64,000 nucleotides of DNA from Rhizobium sp. R711 (GTDB lineage Bacteria; Pseudomonadota; Alphaproteobacteria; Rhizobiales; Rhizobiaceae), in NCBI RefSeq assembly GCF_002211365.1, contig NZ_LOKZ01000012.1:1-64000 (forward strand), read 5' to 3'. Each line of letters opens with the position of its first letter. Within the stretch, counting starts at the first letter, position 1. The position numbers and the translations under genes were made by a program. Of this stretch, positions 47,290 through 57,764 are shown one piece after another. Below the pieces are notes generated by a model. The model saw nothing but the letters and a program-made list of their open reading frames with translations, was not told the origin of the DNA and made no database searches.

Positions 47290-47781
47290 TTAGGAGAGGT
47301 TGGAAGACGTGGGGGACGTGCGACGGTAGATCCCGCTGACGACCTCCTGCCAGGTGTCGCTGCCTGCAGGCGAAAAGCTCACGCCCATCCGGTAGCGGTC
47401 TTCATTTTCAAATGTGAATACGGTGCGCTGTGTACCGCGCGGCGAAGTCTTCGTCAGCACGAGCTCGATGTCGCTCCACTCGCCAGAAGCGGGCGAAGGC
47501 GGCACGAAACCCACGGTATCGAACTGGTAGAGCTTGTAGGCCTGCTCTGACCCGTCGAAACCGAAGAGGTTGCGAGCTTCGAACGAAACGGCGCCTTCGC
47601 GCGTCTGGCGATAGCGCTGTTCCAGGAAGAACCCGCCGAAGAGCGCCTCAGCGGAGAGTTCGGCACAGGCTTTGCCCTCCGTGGTCCACGCCGACGCTGC
47701 CACATGCTCTTCCCCTTCCCAAACGCCGGCAAAGGCGTTGAGACGGAGATGAGCAGCAGAGGGCGTGGACTGGAAGGCCAT
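47290..47781 (-). CDS. DUF1579-type protein inserted between sucC and sucD
   Basis: 163 aa. [16 protein letters not shown] at the N-terminus and [17 protein letters not shown] near residue 48 are the marks of the DUF1579 lipocalin-like barrel, with alternating strands throughout ([22 protein letters not shown]). There is no signal peptide, so it is cytoplasmic. It lies 9 nt after sucC and 13 nt before sucD, splitting a pair that is adjacent in most bacteria. Ligand and function are unknown; synthesis is coupled to the TCA operon by position. Confidence 0.8.
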   Translation of the reverse strand: MAFQSTPSAAHLRLNAFAGVWEGEEHVAASAWTTEGKACAELSAEALFGGFFLEQRYRQTREGAVSFEARNLFGFDGSEQAYKLYQFDTVGFVPPSPASGEWSDIELVLTKTSPRGTQRTVFTFENEDRYRMGVSFSPAGSDTWQEVVSGIYRRTSPTSSNLS

Positions 47782-47790
47782 GATCAGTCC

Positions 47791-48984
47791 TCAGCCGTTG
47801 ATCGCCGCGACGATCTTCTTCGCCGCATCGTCAAGATCATCAGCCGCGGTGATCGCCAGACCTGACTCGTTGAGGATCTTCTTGCCGAGCTCGACATTGG
47901 TGCCTTCGAGGCGAACGACGAGCGGAACCTTCAGACCGACTTCCTGCACGGCCGCGACAACGCCTTCGGCAATGACGTCACAACGCATGATGCCGCCGAA
48001 GATGTTGACGAGGATGCCCTCTACCTTCGGATCCGCAGTGATGATCTTGAAGGCCGCAGCGACCTTCTCCTTGCCAGCACCACCGCCGACGTCGCAGAAG
48101 TTCGCCGGCTCCTTGCCGTAAAGCTTGATGATGTCCATCGTCGCCATGGCGAGACCGGCGCCGTTGACCATGCAACCGATGTTGCCGTCGAGAGCGACGT
48201 AAGCGAGATCCCACTTGGAAGCTTCAATTTCCTTGGCGTCTTCCTCGGTCTCGTCGCGGAGCGCCTTGACGTCGTCATGGCGGAACAGCGCGTTGCCGTC
48301 GAAGGACATCTTGGCGTCGAGAACGCGCAGGTGACCGTCTTTCATGACGATCAGCGGGTTGACCTCGAGCAGCGCCATGTCCTTTTCGCCGAAGGCCTTG
48401 TAGAGCGCCGGGAACAGCGACTTGGCATCTTCGGCGGCAACGCCGGTCAGTTCGAGAGCCTTGGAGATCGCAGCAACGTCAGCAGCCGTCACACCGGTTT
48501 CCGGATCGATGGCGATCGTGTGGATCTTCTCAGGCGTGTCGTGAGCAACAGCTTCGATGTCCATGCCGCCTTCCGTCGATACGACGAAGGCAACGCGGCC
48601 AACCGAGCGGTCGACCAGCAGCGAGCAATACAGTTCGCGGTCGATGTCTGCGCCGTCTTCGATGTAGAGGCGGTTGACCTGCTTGCCGGCTTCGCCCGTC
48701 TGCGCCGTTACCAGCGTGTTGCCAAGCATTTCCTTGGCGTGAGCAACGACTTCGTCGATCGACTTGGCAAGGCGAACGCCGCCCTTGGCGTCGGGGCCGA
48801 GCTCCTTGAACTTGCCCTTGCCACGGCCGCCAGCATGGATCTGGCTCTTGACCACGTAGAGCGGACCCGGCAGCGACTTGGCGGCAGCTTCGGCTTCCTC
48901 GACCTTGAGGATCGGCACGCCCTTCGCGACCGGCGCGCCATAGCCCTTCAGCAGAGCCTTGGCCTGATATTCATGAATATTCAT
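47791..48984 (-). CDS. sucC: Succinyl-CoA synthetase beta subunit
   Basis: 397 aa. N-terminal [19 protein letters not shown]-grasp start, [14 protein letters not shown], the conserved LEVNPLIV and [15 protein letters not shown] segments. It binds nucleotide and, with SucD, makes ATP or GTP from succinyl-CoA. It lies 40 nt after mdh on the same strand. Confidence 0.97.
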   Translation of the reverse strand: MNIHEYQAKALLKGYGAPVAKGVPILKVEEAEAAAKSLPGPLYVVKSQIHAGGRGKGKFKELGPDAKGGVRLAKSIDEVVAHAKEMLGNTLVTAQTGEAGKQVNRLYIEDGADIDRELYCSLLVDRSVGRVAFVVSTEGGMDIEAVAHDTPEKIHTIAIDPETGVTAADVAAISKALELTGVAAEDAKSLFPALYKAFGEKDMALLEVNPLIVMKDGHLRVLDAKMSFDGNALFRHDDVKALRDETEEDAKEIEASKWDLAYVALDGNIGCMVNGAGLAMATMDIIKLYGKEPANFCDVGGGAGKEKVAAAFKIITADPKVEGILVNIFGGIMRCDVIAEGVVAAVQEVGLKVPLVVRLEGTNVELGKKILNESGLAITAADDLDDAAKKIVAAING

Positions 48985-49024
48985 GGGTCTATTCCTGTTT
49001 GGATTGCGTCAGCACGCCGACTGA

Positions 49025-50116
<1,092 letters not shown>

Positions 50117-50130
50117 TTAGATCATAAAAT

Positions 50131-50148
50131 TCTTACGTAAACGTAAGA
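50131..50148. promoter_or_regulatory. 18-bp perfect palindrome upstream of mdh-suc, candidate operator
   Basis: TCTTACGT-AA-ACGTAAGA in AT-rich sequence between zapE and mdh. It is the only perfect long dyad in the 179-nt region that must hold the promoter for mdh and the succinate genes. The regulator is unknown; shape fits a dimeric GntR/LacI-like or similar protein. Confidence 0.55.
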
Positions 50149-50166
50149 TAAATTGTCACCGAAACG

Positions 50167-51330
50167 TTACTCCGCGGCACGGCATCCCTGATGCAAGGCC
50201 AGATACTCATCGCTGCGCATTTCAAAAAGGCGCGAGACAGTGCGGTCAAATTCGAAGCCCTCGGTACCACGCGCTTGTGTCAGCAAATTTTCAGGCATCG
50301 CTGCAGCGGACAGATAGAGCCGCACTGCATGATCGTAAAGCGTATCGATCAGGATAATGAAGCGCTTCGTCTGGTTGCGCTTTTCGGGACCAAGGAACGG
50401 TACGTGATCGACGAAGATGGCATCAAAGCGTTCGGCAATGGCGAGAAAATCAGCTGCACCAAGGGGTTTCTCGCAGAGATCAGCAAAGGAAAACCGCGCC
50501 AGGCGGTCGACGGCCAGCGGCACGTGGATCGTCCGCCCTTTCATCGGAATTTCCAGCGAGTGCGCCCTGCGGCCATGCAGCGCCTGCATCCAGGAGGCAT
50601 CCATGGCCATGTCGGTCCGGGCATCAAGCGGCGTCAGATAGACCGGCTGACTGTCGAGCTTCTCCATCCGGTAGTCGGTCGGCGAGTCGAGAGTGACGAT
50701 CTCCACGTACTGCTTCAGAAGATCGACAAAGGGTAGAAACAGGCTTCGATTGAGGCCGTCCCTGTAGAGATTGTCCGGCTCGACATTCGAGGTCGCGACC
50801 AACAGGCATCCACGGCGGAAAAGTTCGGAGAAAAGCCGCGAGAGGATCATCGCGTCGGCGATATCAGTCACGGTGAATTCATCGAAGCAAAGCAGTTCGG
50901 CTTCATCATAGAGCGCAGCGGCGACCACCGGAATGGGATCGGCCTGTTTGGTTTCACCCTGCTTGAGCTTCAGGCGATGCGCCGCAATGCGATTGTGCAC
51001 GTCGGTCATGAATTCGTGGAAATGCGCGCGCCGTTTCTTCGCGCAGGGCGCCATCCCGAAGAACATATCCATCAGCATCGTCTTGCCGCGACCGACGCTG
51101 CCGTGAATGTAAAGCCCTTTAACCGTTTCCGATGGCTTCTTCTTGTTGGCGAAAAGCCAGCCGAGAGCGCTCGCCTTTGCCGCCGGCCGTCGCTGCTTCA
51201 ATCCCGACAGCACCCGATCCAGGCACTTCGCCACATGCATCTGGGCCGAATCGATTTGAAGCGCGCCCGAAACCGTCAGCGACTTCAACTGTTCGCTGAC
51301 GCTCAGGGAGTAGTCTGGCATGGGTTGCAT
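50167..51330 (-). CDS. zapE: Cell division-associated ATPase ZapE (AFG1 family)
   Basis: 387 aa. AAA-like ATPase with Walker A GSVGRGKTMLM near residue 79, LLCFDEFTVTDIADAM (Walker B) and an LVATSNVEPDNLY sensor motif. ZapE/AFG1 proteins act at the division septum or in turnover of respiratory subunits (yeast Afg1). An ATG three codons downstream is an alternative start. It lies 180 nt upstream of mdh on the same strand, as in other rhizobia where the two are linked. Confidence 0.93.
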   Translation of the reverse strand: MQPMPDYSLSVSEQLKSLTVSGALQIDSAQMHVAKCLDRVLSGLKQRRPAAKASALGWLFANKKKPSETVKGLYIHGSVGRGKTMLMDMFFGMAPCAKKRRAHFHEFMTDVHNRIAAHRLKLKQGETKQADPIPVVAAALYDEAELLCFDEFTVTDIADAMILSRLFSELFRRGCLLVATSNVEPDNLYRDGLNRSLFLPFVDLLKQYVEIVTLDSPTDYRMEKLDSQPVYLTPLDARTDMAMDASWMQALHGRRAHSLEIPMKGRTIHVPLAVDRLARFSFADLCEKPLGAADFLAIAERFDAIFVDHVPFLGPEKRNQTKRFIILIDTLYDHAVRLYLSAAAMPENLLTQARGTEGFEFDRTVSRLFEMRSDEYLALHQGCRAAE

Positions 51331-51355
51331 AAAGGAGGTCCGCCTATGCAGGATC

Positions 51356-51382
51356 GGCGGCCTTCGCCGCCCAATCTTTTTT
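51356..51382 (+). other. GC hairpin with T-run between zapE and the lipoprotein gene
   Basis: GGCGGC-CTTC-GCCGCC followed by CAATCTTTTTT on the plus strand, where no gene precedes it. On the minus strand it directly follows the stop codon of the Omp19-like gene but lacks a U-run. Possible weak terminator. Confidence 0.3.
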
Positions 51383-51893
51383 AACGGCTGAGGCTGATCG
51401 GTTGACCGGTATTGGTCTGGCCGCTGAAGGCATTGTCGGCTGTCTTATAGACACTGCCGATCTGGTTGCCGCTGCGGTCCTTCAGGAGAACCTGCTTGCC
51501 GGAAACTTCCCAGGAGCCCATCGCCGTCAGCTCGCCAACGCAGCCGCGCGTACCGCCACGCGAGCCGCTGCCGAGATTGGTAAGCGTCAGGAACATGTCG
51601 CAGGAGCCGTTGACGCGCCAGCTGCCGACCATCGATTCCTTGGTGACGTCCATCGCATTCGCCGCCATCGCGCCGGGCTGACCGCCAGCGACAGGTGCCG
51701 AGGCCGTCGGAGCGGCAGGAAACTGCGAAGAGCCGGAAGGCGGCGGAAGCTGCCCACCCTGAACCGAGGGAACCGGCTGGGCGGTGAGCGGCGCCGGAGC
51801 AGAATAGCTTGCATCATTATATGCGGTGCGCTGGCAGCCAGCTAACGACAGAATAACCACGAGACCTGTCGCCATATGTCTGAACTGCATCAT
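51381..51893 (-). CDS. Omp19/Inh-like outer-membrane lipoprotein
   Basis: 170 aa from the first of two ATGs (51893 and 51890; GGAG in front). Lipoprotein signal with lipobox LAGC, then a long Pro/Ala/Ser/Gly-rich disordered stretch (residues about 25-80) and a C-terminal beta-barrel domain of the protease-inhibitor Inh family ([45 protein letters not shown]). The paired Cys of the Inh fold is present. It is similar in layout to Brucella Omp19, a lipoprotein with protease-inhibitor activity. The frame is open upstream, but without a ribosome site. Confidence 0.82.
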   Translation of the reverse strand: MMQFRHMATGLVVILSLAGCQRTAYNDASYSAPAPLTAQPVPSVQGGQLPPPSGSSQFPAAPTASAPVAGGQPGAMAANAMDVTKESMVGSWRVNGSCDMFLTLTNLGSGSRGGTRGCVGELTAMGSWEVSGKQVLLKDRSGNQIGSVYKTADNAFSGQTNTGQPISLSR

Positions 51894-52070
51894 GATACTC
51901 CTGATTTTTCCAGTATTGTCCTGAAGTTGCCGCGCAATCACGGCGGAATTATCTTGAAAGGCTGTATTGAATCAAGCCAGCGCGAGGAGAAATTGTGTCT
52001 ATGTGGGAGCAACGCCGTAGCCGCGAGACAAATTTGGCGCAATCCCGGGTAAATCAAGGCTTCGTGATCG

Positions 52071-52100
52071 GATAAAGAAAAGGGCCGCATTTGCGGCCCT
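52071..52100 (-). terminator. Rho-independent terminator of the sdh operon
   Basis: AGGGCCGC pairs perfectly with GCGGCCCT across an AAAT loop, followed on the minus strand by TTTTCTTTATC. It begins 13 nt after the sdhB stop. Confidence 0.92.
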
Positions 52101-52113
52101 CTTGCTGGATCGA

Positions 52114-52893
52114 TCAGACGCGGCGCTCGACCATCATCTTTTTGATTTCGGCGATCGCCTTGGCCGGGTTCAGACCCTTCGGGCAGGTCTGCGCGCAGTT
52201 CATGATCGTGTGGCAGCGATAGAGGCGGAACGGATCCTCGAGATTGTCGAGACGCTCGCCGGTTGCTTCGTCGCGGCTGTCGATCAGCCAACGATAGGCC
52301 TGCAGGAGAACGGCCGGACCGAGATATCGGTCGCCGTTCCACCAGTAGCTCGGACAGGAGGTCGAGCAGCAGGCGCACAGGATGCACTCATAAAGGCCGT
52401 CGAGCTTCTGGCGATCCTCGTGGCTCTGCTTCCATTCCTTGGCCGGCGTCGGCGAAACCGTCTTCAGCCACGGCTCGATCGAGCGATGCTGGGCGTAGAA
52501 GTTGGTGAGGTCGGGAACCAGATCCTTGACCACGGGCATATGCGGCAGCGGGTAGATCTTCACCGAGCCCTTGATCTCGTCCATGCCCTTGGTACAGGCG
52601 AGCGTGTTCGTGCCGTCGATGTTCATCGCGCAGGAACCGCAAATGCCTTCACGACAGGAACGGCGCAGCGTCAGCGTCGGGTCGATCTTGTTCTTGATGT
52701 AGAGCAGGCCGTCGAGCACCATCGGGCCGCAATCGTCGACATCGATGTAGAAGGTGTCGATCGACGGGTTCTGGCCGTCATCCGGGCTCCAGCGGTAAAC
52801 GCGGAATTCGCGGGTATTCTTGGCGCCAGCCGGCTTCGGCCACACCTTGCCTTCGCGCATCTGGGAGTTCTTGGGAAGTGCGAGTTCAACCAT
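52114..52893 (-). CDS. sdhB: Succinate dehydrogenase iron-sulfur subunit
   Basis: 259 aa. 2Fe-2S ligands in [22 protein letters not shown], 4Fe-4S ligands in [13 protein letters not shown] and 3Fe-4S ligands in [14 protein letters not shown]. The PSYWWNGD segment has the quinone-site Trp. It carries electrons from FAD to quinone. It ends 13 nt before the operon terminator and begins 12 nt after sdhA. Confidence 0.97.
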   Translation of the reverse strand: MVELALPKNSQMREGKVWPKPAGAKNTREFRVYRWSPDDGQNPSIDTFYIDVDDCGPMVLDGLLYIKNKIDPTLTLRRSCREGICGSCAMNIDGTNTLACTKGMDEIKGSVKIYPLPHMPVVKDLVPDLTNFYAQHRSIEPWLKTVSPTPAKEWKQSHEDRQKLDGLYECILCACCSTSCPSYWWNGDRYLGPAVLLQAYRWLIDSRDEATGERLDNLEDPFRLYRCHTIMNCAQTCPKGLNPAKAIAEIKKMMVERRV

Positions 52894-52905
52894 GTCCAGT
52901 TCCTC

Positions 52906-54747
52906 TTAGTACACGCGAGCCTTGGGCGCGATCTTCTTGGGATCGATACCCTCTGCGATGAGCTCGGTGTGCACCGGGCGGTAGTCGAGCTTGACGTCGC
53001 CTGACTCGTTGACCCAGGCGAGCGTGTGCTTGCGCCAGTTGACGTCGTCGCGGCCAGCGAATGCGCCTTCCGTGTAGTCTTCGCGGGCGTGAGAACCGCG
53101 GCTCTCCTTGCGGGCTTCGGCGCCGTAGATCGTGGTGATGGCGTTGGCCATCAGGTTCTGCAGTTCCAGTGTCTCGACGAGGTCGGAATTCCAGATCATC
53201 GAGCGGTCGGTGACCTTGATGTCACGCATCTCCTGCCAGATGGCCGAAATGCGCTTGCAGCCCGATTCCAGCGATTCCTGCGTACGGAACACGGCGGCGT
53301 CTTCCTGCATGGCGCGCTGCATTTTCTCGCGCAGCACGGCTGTCGGCGTGCCGCCGCTGGCGTTACGCAGGCTGTCGAAGCGATCCATGATCTTGTCGCA
53401 GGCAGCGACGTTCAGATGCGGCACCGGTGCCGCGCGGTCGATGACCTCGCCGGCGCGGATCGCGGCCGCCCGACCGAAGACCACGAGGTCGATCAGCGAG
53501 TTGGAGCCGAGGCGGTTGGCGCCGTGCACCGAGGCGCAACCAGCTTCACCGACCGCCATCAGGCCTGGGATGATGCGTTCCGGATTGGAGCTGTCGGCGT
53601 TCAGCACTTCGCCCCAATAGTTCGTGGGAATGCCACCCATGTTGTAGTGAACGGTCGGCAGCACCGGGATCGGCTCTCGCGTCACGTCGACGCCGGCGAA
53701 GATCTTCGCGCTCTCGGAAATCCCCGGCAGGCGCTCGTGCAGAACGGCCGGATCGAGATGGTCGAGATGCAGGAAGATGTGGTCCTTGTTCTTGCCAACG
53801 CCGCGGCCTTCGCGGATCTCAAGCGTCATGCAGCGCGAAACGACGTCGCGCGAGGCAAGATCCTTGGCCGAAGGGGCGTAGCGTTCCATGAAGCGCTCGC
53901 CCTCGGAATTCACGAGGTAACCACCTTCGCCACGCGCGCCTTCGGTGATCAGACAGCCGGAGCCGTAGATGCCGGTCGGGTGGAACTGCACGAATTCCAT
54001 GTCCTGCAGGGGCAGCCCGGCACGTGCCACCATGCCGCCACCATCGCCGGTGCAGGTGTGCGCCGACGTCGCCGAGAAGTAGGCGCGGCCATAGCCACCG
54101 GTCGCCAGCACTACCATCTTGGCGGCGAAGCGATGGATCGTGCCGTCATCGAGGCACCAGGCGACGACGCCGGTGCAGCGGCTACCGTCATCTGACATGA
54201 TCAGGTCGAGCGCGAAATACTCGATGAAGAACTCGGCGTTGTTGCGCAGCGACTGGCCATAGAGCGTGTGCAGGATGGCGTGGCCGGTACGGTCGGCAAC
54301 GGCGCAGGTGCGCTGGACCGGCGGGCCTTCGCCGAAGTTCTGCATGTGGCCGCCGAACGGGCGCTGGTAGATCTTGCCTTCCTCGTTACGCGAGAAGGGA
54401 ACGCCGTAGTGCTCAAGCTCATAGACCGCCTTCGGCGCTTCCATGGTGAGATACTGCATGGCGTCGACGTCGCCGAGCCAGTCGGAACCCTTGACGGTGT
54501 CGTAGAGGTGCCACTGCCAGCTGTCCGGCGTCATGTTCTGCAGCGAGGCGGCGATGCCTCCCTGGGCCGCGACCGTGTGCGAGCGGGTCGGGAATACCTT
54601 GGTGATGCAGGCGGTGCGGAAACCCTGTTCGGCCATCCCAAGCGTGGCGCGAAGGCCAGCGCCGCCAGCGCCAACGACGATCACATCATACGAGTGATCA
54701 ACGTACTTGTAGGCCTTCCCATTCTGAGCGGGTGAAGTCGGTGCCAT
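52906..54747 (-). CDS. sdhA: Succinate dehydrogenase flavoprotein subunit
   Basis: 613 aa. FAD motif [14 protein letters not shown], the FAD-linked His in [11 protein letters not shown], and active-site segments [11 protein letters not shown] and [13 protein letters not shown]. Catalyses succinate oxidation at the inner face of the cytoplasmic membrane. It is 7 nt from sdhD and 12 nt from sdhB in the order sdhCDAB. Confidence 0.97.
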   Translation of the reverse strand: MAPTSPAQNGKAYKYVDHSYDVIVVGAGGAGLRATLGMAEQGFRTACITKVFPTRSHTVAAQGGIAASLQNMTPDSWQWHLYDTVKGSDWLGDVDAMQYLTMEAPKAVYELEHYGVPFSRNEEGKIYQRPFGGHMQNFGEGPPVQRTCAVADRTGHAILHTLYGQSLRNNAEFFIEYFALDLIMSDDGSRCTGVVAWCLDDGTIHRFAAKMVVLATGGYGRAYFSATSAHTCTGDGGGMVARAGLPLQDMEFVQFHPTGIYGSGCLITEGARGEGGYLVNSEGERFMERYAPSAKDLASRDVVSRCMTLEIREGRGVGKNKDHIFLHLDHLDPAVLHERLPGISESAKIFAGVDVTREPIPVLPTVHYNMGGIPTNYWGEVLNADSSNPERIIPGLMAVGEAGCASVHGANRLGSNSLIDLVVFGRAAAIRAGEVIDRAAPVPHLNVAACDKIMDRFDSLRNASGGTPTAVLREKMQRAMQEDAAVFRTQESLESGCKRISAIWQEMRDIKVTDRSMIWNSDLVETLELQNLMANAITTIYGAEARKESRGSHAREDYTEGAFAGRDDVNWRKHTLAWVNESGDVKLDYRPVHTELIAEGIDPKKIAPKARVY

Positions 54748-54754
54748 GATACGG

Positions 54755-55135
54755 TTATCCTACGAATGCAATTTTCAGAATGGCGAAGAGACAGAGCCCC
54801 GCCATCAGGATCGAAAAGAAGGTGTTCAGCATCAACAGGCCGATCTTGGCGAATTCGCCGTGAACGTAGTCCTCGATGATGACCTGCATGCCGAGCCGCA
54901 TGTGGATGACGCCGGAAACGACCATCAAGCCCATGATAACCGCAACGAGCGGGTTCGACAGCGCGTGAACCACGTCGGCGTATGGCTCGCCTGCGTGAAC
55001 GATCATGAAGATGATGAAGAAGAGAAAAAGCGGCACATTGGCAACCGCCGTGACGCGCTGGCGCCAGAAATGATCGGTTCCTTCCTTGGCCGAGCCAAGG
55101 CCGCGAACCTTACCCAGAGGGGTGCGCATATCCAT
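54755..55135 (-). CDS. sdhD: Succinate dehydrogenase membrane anchor subunit
   Basis: 126 aa from [10 protein letters not shown] at 55135; the 78 upstream codons overlap sdhC. Three transmembrane helices (about residues 31-49, 60-80, 100-123) and the haem His in [13 protein letters not shown], followed by EDYVHGE. It anchors SdhAB and, with SdhC, binds haem b and quinone. It lies 11 nt after sdhC. Confidence 0.95.
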   Translation of the reverse strand: MDMRTPLGKVRGLGSAKEGTDHFWRQRVTAVANVPLFLFFIIFMIVHAGEPYADVVHALSNPLVAVIMGLMVVSGVIHMRLGMQVIIEDYVHGEFAKIGLLMLNTFFSILMAGLCLFAILKIAFVG

Positions 55136-55146
55136 GAGAACAACCT

Positions 55147-55542
55147 TCAGAAACGAATAAGGAAGCCGATCACCCAGACCAGCACGGTCAGACAGAGCGA
55201 TATGACGATGGAAGCCTGGGCCATCTTGGTCGAGACTTCTTTGTCGAAGCCGTAGCCGAGATCCCAGACGAAGTGACGGAAGCCACCAACCATATGGTGC
55301 AGCAATGCCCAGGTATAACCGAGCAGTACGAGCTTGCCGACGATACTGCCGAGGATCCAATTGACCCAATCATAGTAGGCCTGGCCAGTCGCAGCCGCGA
55401 TCAGCCACCAGGCGACCAGCAGCGTGCCCACGTAGAGTGCGCCACCGGTGATACGGTGAACGATCGACATGATCATGGTGGGGATTGGTTTGTAAATTTG
55501 CAAATGCGGCGACAGGGGCCGATTATTTGTCACATTCGCCAT
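55147..55542 (-). CDS. sdhC: Succinate dehydrogenase cytochrome b556 subunit
   Basis: 131 aa from [18 protein letters not shown] at 55542 (GAGG about 6 nt upstream). The family signature [23 protein letters not shown] and the haem His in [16 protein letters not shown] are present, with three hydrophobic helices. It is the first gene of sdhCDAB. The 312-nt region upstream holds the promoter and a 19-bp dyad at 55625-55643. Confidence 0.96.
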   Translation of the reverse strand: MANVTNNRPLSPHLQIYKPIPTMIMSIVHRITGGALYVGTLLVAWWLIAAATGQAYYDWVNWILGSIVGKLVLLGYTWALLHHMVGGFRHFVWDLGYGFDKEVSTKMAQASIVISLCLTVLVWVIGFLIRF

Positions 55543-55624
55543 CAGAACCTCGCGGCGTCTTCTCTGCGCTCCTACATGCGGGAGCATTCAAGGCGACCAC
55601 ACGAATGACAAATTTGTTTGTGTG

Positions 55625-55643
55625 CGTCGCATCAATGGCGACG
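55625..55643. promoter_or_regulatory. 19-bp dyad upstream of sdhC, candidate operator
   Basis: CGTCGC-N7-GCGACG lies 83-101 nt before the sdhC start, in the 312-nt intergenic region shared with the divergent secreted-protein gene (55543-55854). Besides this and the CtrA site at 55814 I see no other clear feature in that gap. Confidence 0.45.
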
Positions 55644-55813
55644 TTTAATCACGTAAGCCCCTAACGACAAGTATAATTGCACCCCCAATTTAATTTAATC
55701 GATTTGCGTCTCTGGGTGGCGCGAACTGTGCTTGACGCCCCGGCTGGTGCTCGATGCAGGCGGCACACTGCGACGTCTTCTGGACAACGGACGACTTTTG
55801 GCGCATTTTGCTG

Positions 55814-55828
55814 TTAACGCTTTGTTAA
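55814..55828 (+). promoter_or_regulatory. CtrA-type binding site
   Basis: TTAA-CGCTTTG-TTAA followed by C, a full match to the alphaproteobacterial CtrA consensus TTAA-N7-TTAAC. It lies 26 nt before the ATG of the Gly/Tyr-rich secreted protein, a promoter-core position, which would suit cell-cycle control. Confidence 0.6.
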
Positions 55829-55854
55829 CCATCTCATTTTCGGAGATTCGCGCG

Positions 55855-56382
55855 ATGCTGAAAATCATCTCCACGCTCGTGTCCCTCGCAGCTGCCGCTT
55901 TGATCGCGCTGCCGACCTCGGCGGACGATTTCGGCAGGAATTCGTTCTTTCGCCACGGTGGCAAGGGATTCATGAGGCACCATGCGCCTACAATCGTCGG
56001 GCGTCCCTTTCGTGGATGGAACGATGGACGCATCCGTTTCTCGGATGGATACGGTGGGCCCGGCCATCGCCCCGGTTACACGCCTCTGATCAAGCGCGCT
56101 TCATTTCCGTATCGCGGCAGCAATGGCTATGGATATGGCTATGGCGGACGCAATGTCATCGTCCTCGTTCAACCACCGCAGGGCGGAGGCGTCAGCGGCA
56201 CCTATGCGGGCTCGTCGTACGCCTACGATACCAATGGTGGGACGTATGTGACCGCTAGTGGCTATAGTTTCCCTGGTTCCAGACCAAGCGTAGCGCTTGC
56301 GCCAATGGCCAAGGTGATCGACGTCACGACAAAGAGCAGCAGTTGCTCTTACGAGGCCGGCGTCTGTGTGATCAGGCCGTGA
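55855..56382 (+). CDS. Secreted Gly/Tyr/Arg-rich protein of unknown function
   Basis: 175 aa from MLKIISTLVSLAAAAL (GGAG about 10 nt upstream). A clear signal peptide is cleaved near LPTSA-DD. The mature part is rich in Gly, Tyr, Arg and Ser (GSNGYGYGYGGRN, SGTYAGSSYAYDTNGG), low in Lys, with two Cys near the end (SCSYEAGVC). Similar basic, Gly-rich rhizobial exported proteins exist, but no function is known to me. The CtrA site just upstream suggests expression tied to the cell cycle. Its 3' end overlaps the convergent methyltransferase gene by 11 nt. Confidence 0.78.
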   Translation: MLKIISTLVSLAAAALIALPTSADDFGRNSFFRHGGKGFMRHHAPTIVGRPFRGWNDGRIRFSDGYGGPGHRPGYTPLIKRASFPYRGSNGYGYGYGGRNVIVLVQPPQGGGVSGTYAGSSYAYDTNGGTYVTASGYSFPGSRPSVALAPMAKVIDVTTKSSSCSYEAGVCVIRP

Positions 56383-57019
56383 AACGCCAAACGGTCGTTT
56401 TCTTCACCTCGCTGTCTTCAAGCGCCCGGGTGACCGGAACCTGATAGACCGCGCAGAATTCCAGGTTCTCCTTGGGAAGGTAACTGCGTCCCGGGTCGCC
56501 GATCAGGACGGCGAGGCCCTGGCGGCTGAGCGTCTCGAACCATGGAATGATGGCAGAGGCAAAATCGCTGTCGTAGAAGACATCGCCGGCGAGCAGAATA
56601 TCGGTCTCGACCTTGCCGCCGATCAAATCGGCACCGGTGAAGTCCACCTCGACCTTGTTCAGGCCAGCATTCAGCCGCACAGCGGTCTCGGTCCACGGAT
56701 CGATATCGGCAGCAACGACTTTGGCCGCTCCCGCCATCTTTGCCGCAATCGCCACGAGGCCGGAACCTGTGGCGAAATCAAGAACGCGCTTGCCGGCAAC
56801 GATATCAGGATTGTCGAGTATGTACCGCGCCAAACCCTGACCGCCCGCCCAGGCGAACGCCCAGAAGGGCGGCGGCAGGCCGATTTCCGCCAGCTCCTCT
56901 TCCGTTTTCAGCCACAGGTCATGGGCTTCGTCCGCCAAGTGCAATCGAATTTCCGGCACATGCGGCGGCGTCATCACGCTGGTATTAGCGCGGATGAAGA
57001 TTTCGGGATCGGTTTTCAA
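56372..57019 (-). CDS. Class I methyltransferase, ETF-beta lysine methyltransferase type
   Basis: 215 aa from a TTG at 57019 (LKTDPEIFIRANT), the point where homologues begin; an internal ATG at 56974 is the alternative. SAM-binding VLDFATGSGLVAIAA near residue 86, then AADIDP and the catalytic LAGDVFYD segment (Asp-x-x-Tyr) characteristic of the METTL20/ETFBKMT family, which trimethylates ETF-beta lysines. Cytoplasmic. No etf gene is adjacent. It follows the EVE-domain gene on the same strand by 7 nt. Confidence 0.83.
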   Translation of the reverse strand: MKTDPEIFIRANTSVMTPPHVPEIRLHLADEAHDLWLKTEEELAEIGLPPPFWAFAWAGGQGLARYILDNPDIVAGKRVLDFATGSGLVAIAAKMAGAAKVVAADIDPWTETAVRLNAGLNKVEVDFTGADLIGGKVETDILLAGDVFYDSDFASAIIPWFETLSRQGLAVLIGDPGRSYLPKENLEFCAVYQVPVTRALEDSEVKKTTVWRFTA

Positions 57020-57026
57020 CGACTGC

Positions 57027-57464
57027 TCAGCGGGGTGGATTGTCGAGGCCGCCCAAGCGGCAGATCTCCAGATACTCCTCATCCGTTACCGGCTGCACCG
57101 ACAGGCGCATGGAGGTGACGAGCGACATCTTGGCGAACTTTTCGTTGGCCTTGATGTCCTTCAATGAAACCGGCTTGGGCACGTCGCAGACGGCACGTAT
57201 ATCGACACAGTCCCAGCGGTCGTCGCCCTTGGCGGTCGAGTCCGGATGCGACAGAGCGCAGACCTCGACGATACCGACGATCTCGAGACCCTCATTGGAG
57301 TGGTAGAAAAACCCCTTGTCGCCCAGCTGCATCGCCCGCATGTTGTTGCGGGCAAGATAGTTCCGGACACCGGTCCATTCCGTGCCCTTCTCGCCGGCCG
57401 CCTTTTGCTGCTCCCAGGACCAGGCAGACGGTTCAGATTTGTAGAGCCAATGCGCCACGCTCAT
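57027..57464 (-). CDS. EVE-domain (PUA-like) protein
   Basis: 145 aa from MSVAHWLYKSEPSAWSW. The EVE signatures are present: WLYKSEP at the N-terminus, WTGVRNYLARNNMRAM, GDKGFFYHSN and KMSLVTSMRLSVQPVT. EVE domains bind modified bases in DNA or RNA (thymocyte nuclear protein 1 in animals). The ATG overlaps the stop of the YciI gene upstream by 4 nt. Its bacterial role is not settled; recognition of modified nucleotides is the family inference. Confidence 0.87.
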   Translation of the reverse strand: MSVAHWLYKSEPSAWSWEQQKAAGEKGTEWTGVRNYLARNNMRAMQLGDKGFFYHSNEGLEIVGIVEVCALSHPDSTAKGDDRWDCVDIRAVCDVPKPVSLKDIKANEKFAKMSLVTSMRLSVQPVTDEEYLEICRLGGLDNPPR

Positions 57465-57754
57465 GCCTCCGGATTGTTGAAGACCCAATTGAAGGGCTTG
57501 ATGTCGACGCTCTCGAAAAGCCCGGCCTTGGTGTAGGGATCGTTGTCCGCCAGCGCTTTGGCTGCTTCGATCGTATCGGCATGAATGATGACGAGGCTGC
57601 CGCACGGCTTGCCCTCGCCATCGAGAAACGGTCCGGCCATCTTCAGCACACCCTCGGCATTGAGCTTGTTGAGATGTTCCACGTGGGCGGGCCGTGCCTC
57701 CATGCGGACATTGAGGTGATCGGGCTTATCCTTGCAGAGGAGAGCAAAAAGCAT
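57461..57754 (-). CDS. YciI-like protein
   Basis: 97 aa, starting MLFALLCKDKPDHLNVRME, with the YciI His in RPAHVEHLNKL and Asp in ALADNDPYTKAGLFESVDI. It is a small dimeric ferredoxin-like protein. It starts 10 nt after gpsA and overlaps the EVE gene by 4 nt. The order tsaD-gpsA-yciI-EVE-methyltransferase runs in one direction with tiny gaps, so the five genes form one operon. Confidence 0.87.
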   Translation of the reverse strand: MLFALLCKDKPDHLNVRMEARPAHVEHLNKLNAEGVLKMAGPFLDGEGKPCGSLVIIHADTIEAAKALADNDPYTKAGLFESVDIKPFNWVFNNPEA

Positions 57755-57764
57755 ATCGGAACTC

